Of a stretch of 20,786 nt of DNA, positions 17,107-20,786 are shown piece by piece. How positions within the stretch are numbered: position 1 is the first letter of the stretch; every line of letters begins with the position of its first letter. The stretch lies in IMG/VR virus record IMGVR_UViG_3300027899_000085, positions 1-20,786 of that record; one strand, 5' to 3'. A program made the translations under genes and the position numbers. Under the pieces are notes generated by a model. The model saw only the letters and a list, made by a program, of their open reading frames with translations, did no database searches and was not told the origin of the DNA. This stretch comes from a virus.

Positions 17107-19326
17107 CTAGTGATGTGATAATCTTTCTTTTTCTGTTTGGCGAACTCTTGAAGTAAGTTTCATAGCCAAACGACTTATGTTCGATTTTTTCTTTTCAAGA
17201 GCTCTTTCAATTCTTTCTCTTTCAGATGTAGATAATGTTGAAGGATCTCTACCCTTCAACATCTTTGTCTTCATAATATTAATCGCTAAATGCCTTGCTC
17301 TCTTATTTATCTTTTTAGAGTCTGAATGGGTTCTCATAGCAATTTTACGTTTTGCACTTAACTTAGGAGCATATTTTGCCATTCTAAGTTTTGCTTTCAT
17401 CCTTTCCATTTTAGAAAGAACTTCCATAAGAGCTTCTTCACTTACAGGAACTTCAAGTTCTACTTCATTACCTTCTTCATCAATAACAATAAACTCATCA
17501 TCATCGTATGCCTCGAAAATATCTTCTTCTGAAAGTGAATCTATTATTTCATCAATTTCTTCTTCAGTAAGGTCAAAGTCTTCATCTAAATCCAATTCTT
17601 CTTCTTTCATATACTTGACTTTCATTCTGTCAATAGTATCTGTACCTTTTGGGCCAGGAGTTAAATTTGCGCCAACATGTGTAAGTTCAGATTGATCAAC
17701 TCCATGTCGCTTAGTATTTAAAGTTGTATGTCCGGTAGCAGCAAGATTTTCAATCTTTTCAGCATCATCCTTTGGTAAAGATTTAATTGTTTTATTAATT
17801 TTAGCTTCATTAACCCAAGCAGTATCAATAGGATTAGGGAAACGTCTTCCATAACGCCCTGCCCGCTCAGTAGCTAATTGAAATTGTTCTTCAGTTAAAT
17901 TGCTTTTTGAGATATTTTTAATTGCTTTCTTATCATAGTTAATACCTACTTCATCGGCAAGTTTTAACATTTTAGAAACAATTTTCAATGAATCTTTATT
18001 TAATGTTTTAGTTTTACGTAATGCATTATTTACTAATACTTCGGCATTACTTGATTTCTCAGCATCATCAAAACCTAAAATAGTTGCAATCATTCTAGCA
18101 ACTTTAAGTTTATCATTAGTTTTAAGAGTTTTGTCTGTTAATTCTTCAGTCATTCCGTTCGCCGTTGATGCTCTAAATTGATTAATCATTAGTTCTATTT
18201 CAGTTCCATGCATATGCCAATAATCTAAATGGTGTATGAAATCTCCAGTTCTTTCTAAAGCATTTTTAGCTTTTAGATGTGCATCTTCCCATTGATTTAA
18301 ATCTTTTTCATCAGGAACTTTTCCTTGTTCAAGGTGTGTATCATTAATACCCATGTAGATATCTGTTGCTTTTAAAGCATTTAAAACAGATACTGGATCA
18401 TGATCACCTGATATTTTTATAGTTTGTACAAATGCTCTAATAGCATCTTCTGAATGATGAAGATTTTTGGTTGTATAACCTTTGAATGTAATTTCAGAAG
18501 GTATATATCCAGGTTGAATATCTTCAAATAAAGTTTGTTCTGACATTACTACGTCCTGTATCCATTTTTTACTAGTTTCACCAATTGAGTTTACAACAAC
18601 AAGATAATTACTACCTCTGTCTAATATCTCAAATGATTCGTTATTTGATTCTACAATATCGCCGAGGTTGAATATTTCTTTTTTAAAATATTTTTCTCTA
18701 AGTTCATCAACATTCAATTTCATTTGTTCTTTAATGATATCAAGACCCATTCCTTGTCTAACATCATTCATTAATAGTTTACCATCAATATCACGCAATG
18801 TAGAAGGTAAACCCTTTTTAAAGATTTGGTAATCACCTTCAGAAGCTGCTGATCTCATCTTAGTACCAGACATGCCAGAAGCATCATCAGCATCTGGATC
18901 TCTTTCGCCGGCTGAAATTACTTGAATAGAATCATAATTGTACTCTTTACCATTATACTGGTTAAGTAATTTTTCAAAAGCATCAACACGATCAGAACCT
19001 GCAATCATGACAAGATTTTTATATTTAGAGTTTAATGCTTTCGCAACCTCTATTGGAGTGCGTTCTATATCAGATGCAGGTTTGAAATTTGTACCAGGAA
19101 ACATTAGATTCAAATAATGAATCTTTTTATCCACTGACAATGGATTCTTCTTTTTATCTTGAGTTCTAGAAGCATAGATTACATAATCTGCTTTATTACT
19201 AGATGCAAACTTTTTAACTACTTTAATAAGCAGCCCATGACCTGTGGTCGGAGGAGAAAATCTGCCAAAAGCAAATACAATTGTTTTGGCAGGCATTTCC
19301 TTTAGGAATTGTCTATACTGTTTCAT
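17107..19326 (-). CDS. Multidomain virion-type protein with N-terminal nucleotidyltransferase domain
   Basis: This 739-residue protein starts MKQYRQFLKE-M, a close match to the T4 capsid-targeting peptide with an L-x-E cut site. Residues 16-170 form a nucleotidyltransferase (HIGH-type) fold: F-A-F-G-R-F-S-P-P-T-T-G-H (18-30) for ATP binding, G-S-D-R-V-D-A-F (110-117), and S-G-T-K-M-R (153-158) as the ISSTxxR-like loop. Residues of about 210-265 hold an SH3/KOW-like strand set ending W-I-Q-D-V. A helical middle, an extremely acidic stretch (D-L-D-E-D-F-D-L-T-E-E-E) and a lysine/arginine-rich C-terminus (E-R-E-R-I-E-R-A-L-E-K-K-K) follow. It is probably packaged in the head, possibly with proteolytic processing, and could act on NAD or nucleotides in the new host. 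A late promoter lies 30 nt upstream. Confidence 0.8.
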   Translation of the reverse strand: MKQYRQFLKEMPAKTIVFAFGRFSPPTTGHGLLIKVVKKFASSNKADYVIYASRTQDKKKNPLSVDKKIHYLNLMFPGTNFKPASDIERTPIEVAKALNSKYKNLVMIAGSDRVDAFEKLLNQYNGKEYNYDSIQVISAGERDPDADDASGMSGTKMRSAASEGDYQIFKKGLPSTLRDIDGKLLMNDVRQGMGLDIIKEQMKLNVDELREKYFKKEIFNLGDIVESNNESFEILDRGSNYLVVVNSIGETSKKWIQDVVMSEQTLFEDIQPGYIPSEITFKGYTTKNLHHSEDAIRAFVQTIKISGDHDPVSVLNALKATDIYMGINDTHLEQGKVPDEKDLNQWEDAHLKAKNALERTGDFIHHLDYWHMHGTEIELMINQFRASTANGMTEELTDKTLKTNDKLKVARMIATILGFDDAEKSSNAEVLVNNALRKTKTLNKDSLKIVSKMLKLADEVGINYDKKAIKNISKSNLTEEQFQLATERAGRYGRRFPNPIDTAWVNEAKINKTIKSLPKDDAEKIENLAATGHTTLNTKRHGVDQSELTHVGANLTPGPKGTDTIDRMKVKYMKEEELDLDEDFDLTEEEIDEIIDSLSEEDIFEAYDDDEFIVIDEEGNEVELEVPVSEEALMEVLSKMERMKAKLRMAKYAPKLSAKRKIAMRTHSDSKKINKRARHLAINIMKTKMLKGRDPSTLSTSERERIERALEKKKSNISRLAMKLTSRVRQTEKERLSHH

Positions 19327-19355
19327 TTGGTCCCATCTATAAAATAACTGTATAT

Positions 19356-19363
19356 TATTTATA
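19356..19363 (-). promoter_or_regulatory. T4-type late promoter of the 739-aa gene
   Basis: A perfect TATAAATA on the minus strand is 30 nt upstream of the ATG at 19326, giving a short leader with GATGGGA as ribosome-binding site. It lies in a non-coding gap between two virion genes, which supports it beyond base composition. Confidence 0.7.
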
Positions 19364-19381
19364 CTTTATAAAATTTTGGAA

Positions 19382-20716
19382 TTAAGTTGACTCTTCCCAA
19401 TTAAAACTAGCCCAAGCCGTTTGGTTAGCACCAGAACATTCTAAACAAATTATAAACTCAGTTGCATTAGCTGTAAAACTATTTCTTTCCAATTGATATT
19501 TAAATGGTAAATTTGCCAAAGAAGGAGATACAGATGATTGATTTGAATTTATTATATAACCCATTTCTAATTGAGGAACACTTGTCATGCTTGTAGCAGT
19601 TAAATTATATTCTACAGAAGAATTAGAACCTACGTCTATCCAAGTACCACCAGTAGTTACTGCTCCTTTTACTATCATCCATCTATAATTAACATTTCCA
19701 GTAACAGATAATCCAAATGTTTTAGGTAAAACCAAACCGTCTAATCTATTACTTTTTAGCCGCATCGAAAAAATAGGGTATAATGTATTTGCGGAATGTA
19801 CATCATATCCAGCACCTATACTATGTCCAACCGCTGTAGCTCTTCCAGATTCATTATAACCACCTTCAGAAATTACAGTAGAACATATTAATTTCATAGT
19901 TGAAGCACTATTTGTAATACCGGTATTTTCTATTTCCATTCTAATAGGCAATACTGCTGTGCCCATATAAGTAGTATTCATCGCTAAAGTTGTTATAGGA
20001 TCTATTGTATTAGCATGATTAAAGGTGTGACAATGTATAAATTCTCCATTTATAACAAATCCACATCTAACAGAACCTACTCCCAGCCATTCTATATCCA
20101 TCCAAAATATTTGAGTGCGATCTATATACAAAGTTGAAGAACCACTTACGATCATGGAATTTACATTCCAATCTGCTTGATTTACTCTGTATTCTTGTAC
20201 AGTGCCACCAGATTTTGTTCTACGAACCAATGATAATACTGTACCATTTTGTTCTAAAAATATACCATTATCAATACTAAAATAACCTATACGCTGTCTC
20301 AAATTTACTTTAGGTGTATTCATTACAAAAGTGTTTAAAACTTGTAAACTTTTTCCAGGTTGATATGCAAAAACCTTATTTGTTTCTCGTTTAACATAAC
20401 TTCCATTCGTAGTATTAACGCTCATACTAATTGTACTGGCATTACTATTTTGAGAAGTTGTCCCACCAGAAGCGGTAGAATCACTGAATAACCCATTATC
20501 CTGATACCTATGAAAACTATCAAATAATGTATATGGTTCACTAACCCTAAGACGACCAAACGCATCCGATTGTATTGGGTCAAAAAAACTAGAATCTGAA
20601 GTTCCTTTTACAAAAATAGGATTGCTATCTGAATTAATATCTGTATTTTTTGATACAGATATTGGATTCCCAAGTTCATTCTTAATTTCTTGGTCATTTG
20701 TAAAAAGATATGTCAC
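19382..20716 (-). CDS. Large virion protein of T4-like marine phages (GTG start)
   Basis: The 444-residue product is beta-rich and shows the sequence F-D-P-I-Q-S-D-A-F-G-R-L-R-V-S-E-P-Y-T-L-F-D-S, then RYQDNGLFSD, Y-Q-P-G-K-S, N-L-R-Q-R-I-G-Y-F and a long strand-rich region with W-M-D-I-E-W-L-G-V-G-S-V-R-C-G-F. I recall the A-F-G-R-L-R-V-S-E/x-P-x-T-L-F-D-S start as a very common structural protein of marine T4-like phages, often repeated and probably an adhesin or head/neck fibre. No enzyme motif is visible. The start is GTG at 20716, with GGAG 6 nt upstream. It overlaps the end of the upstream gene by 4 nt. Confidence 0.85.
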   Translation of the reverse strand: MTYLFTNDQEIKNELGNPISVSKNTDINSDSNPIFVKGTSDSSFFDPIQSDAFGRLRVSEPYTLFDSFHRYQDNGLFSDSTASGGTTSQNSNASTISMSVNTTNGSYVKRETNKVFAYQPGKSLQVLNTFVMNTPKVNLRQRIGYFSIDNGIFLEQNGTVLSLVRRTKSGGTVQEYRVNQADWNVNSMIVSGSSTLYIDRTQIFWMDIEWLGVGSVRCGFVINGEFIHCHTFNHANTIDPITTLAMNTTYMGTAVLPIRMEIENTGITNSASTMKLICSTVISEGGYNESGRATAVGHSIGAGYDVHSANTLYPIFSMRLKSNRLDGLVLPKTFGLSVTGNVNYRWMIVKGAVTTGGTWIDVGSNSSVEYNLTATSMTSVPQLEMGYIINSNQSSVSPSLANLPFKYQLERNSFTANATEFIICLECSGANQTAWASFNWEEST

Positions 20717-20786
20717 ACTATTCTCCAGCCATTTCTATAAATCATTTGTATTCCACCGTTATCTAATTGTATTATAAATCCACCTG
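20713..20786 (-). CDS. C-terminal end of a probable virion protein (partial)
   Basis: Only the last 23 residues are in the window (GGFIIQLDNGGIQMIYRNGW then RIV), followed by TGA. The strand-rich end with Q-L-D-N-G and Q-M-I-Y-x-N-x-W-R is typical of the C-termini of phage structural proteins. The stop overlaps the GTG of the next gene by 4 nt. Nothing more can be said without the upstream sequence. Confidence 0.6.
   Translation of the reverse strand, partial: GGFIIQLDNGGIQMIYRNGWRIV

Noticed and set aside
17177-17695. 172-residue plus-strand open frame, very serine-rich
   Set aside because: It is the antisense of the acidic (GAA/GAT-rich) part of the 739-residue gene, whose complement reads as Ser and Ile codons. 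There is no ribosome site and no plausible fold.
1-20786. CRISPR array, insertion sequence or integrase
   Set aside because: No regularly spaced direct repeats, transposase motifs or recombinase genes were seen on either strand.

Overview
The window is a compact, AT-rich stretch of a tailed-phage genome that resembles the T4-like myoviruses, probably from an aquatic environment. The T4-type markers are an Rnh/FEN-like 5'-3' exonuclease, a DsbA-like DNA-binding protein, a zinc-finger fragment of a gp61-type primase, a GroES-like co-chaperonin, TATAAATA-type late promoters, and proteins that start with a T4-style capsid-targeting peptide. A nested i-spanin/o-spanin pair and a Braun-lipoprotein-like small lipoprotein point to a Gram-negative, probably proteobacterial, host. 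Every protein gene except one (the GIY-YIG homing endonuclease at 5957-6583) is on the minus strand. There is no integrase, insertion sequence or CRISPR array.

Layout, read in the direction of minus-strand transcription (high to low coordinates). (1) 20786-13563: virion and lysis block. It holds a large virion protein, a 739-residue nucleotidyltransferase-fold protein, a Dps/ferritin, an EF-hand-like small protein, an Ig-domain virion protein, two conserved marine-phage proteins and the spanins. Late-promoter-like boxes lie the same distance (30 nt) upstream of two of these genes. (2) 13482-8060: an early operon from a sigma70-like promoter, holding the primase zinc finger, two small membrane proteins, thyX, nrdB, a 49-residue protein, nrdA, a secreted HNH nuclease, a zinc ribbon and a GIY-YIG nuclease. 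This is nucleotide supply (dNDP reduction and dTMP synthesis) with nuclease genes attached. (3) 8012-6775: a second early operon of very small overlapping genes ending in dsbA, including a possible ArfA-like ribosome-rescue peptide. (4) 6771-5891: a mobile homing endonuclease on the opposite strand, bordered by inverted repeats. (5) 5888-3293: a third early operon (384-residue unknown, rnh, 157-residue conserved protein). (6) 3267-1: a fourth early unit with an 88-residue protein, an Lpp-like lipoprotein, tRNA-Asn, a tRNA-like gene, a chain of long-stemmed RNA modules, a 68-residue protein with its own promoter, four more tRNAs, groES, a glycosyltransferase and small genes running off the window.

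The most unusual part is 1525-2610. Between the tRNAs I see consecutive blocks of about 80-125 nt, each closed by a long stem (9, 17, 19 and 21 bp) with internal hairpins. The extensions of several stems are G-U pairs only if the minus strand is transcribed, so this looks like structured RNA and not DNA palindromes. Three nearly identical promoter/leader cassettes (at 2150, 3216 and 7961) start early units and carry an inverted repeat that overlaps the ribosome-binding site. All family names are from recall of motifs; no database search was possible.
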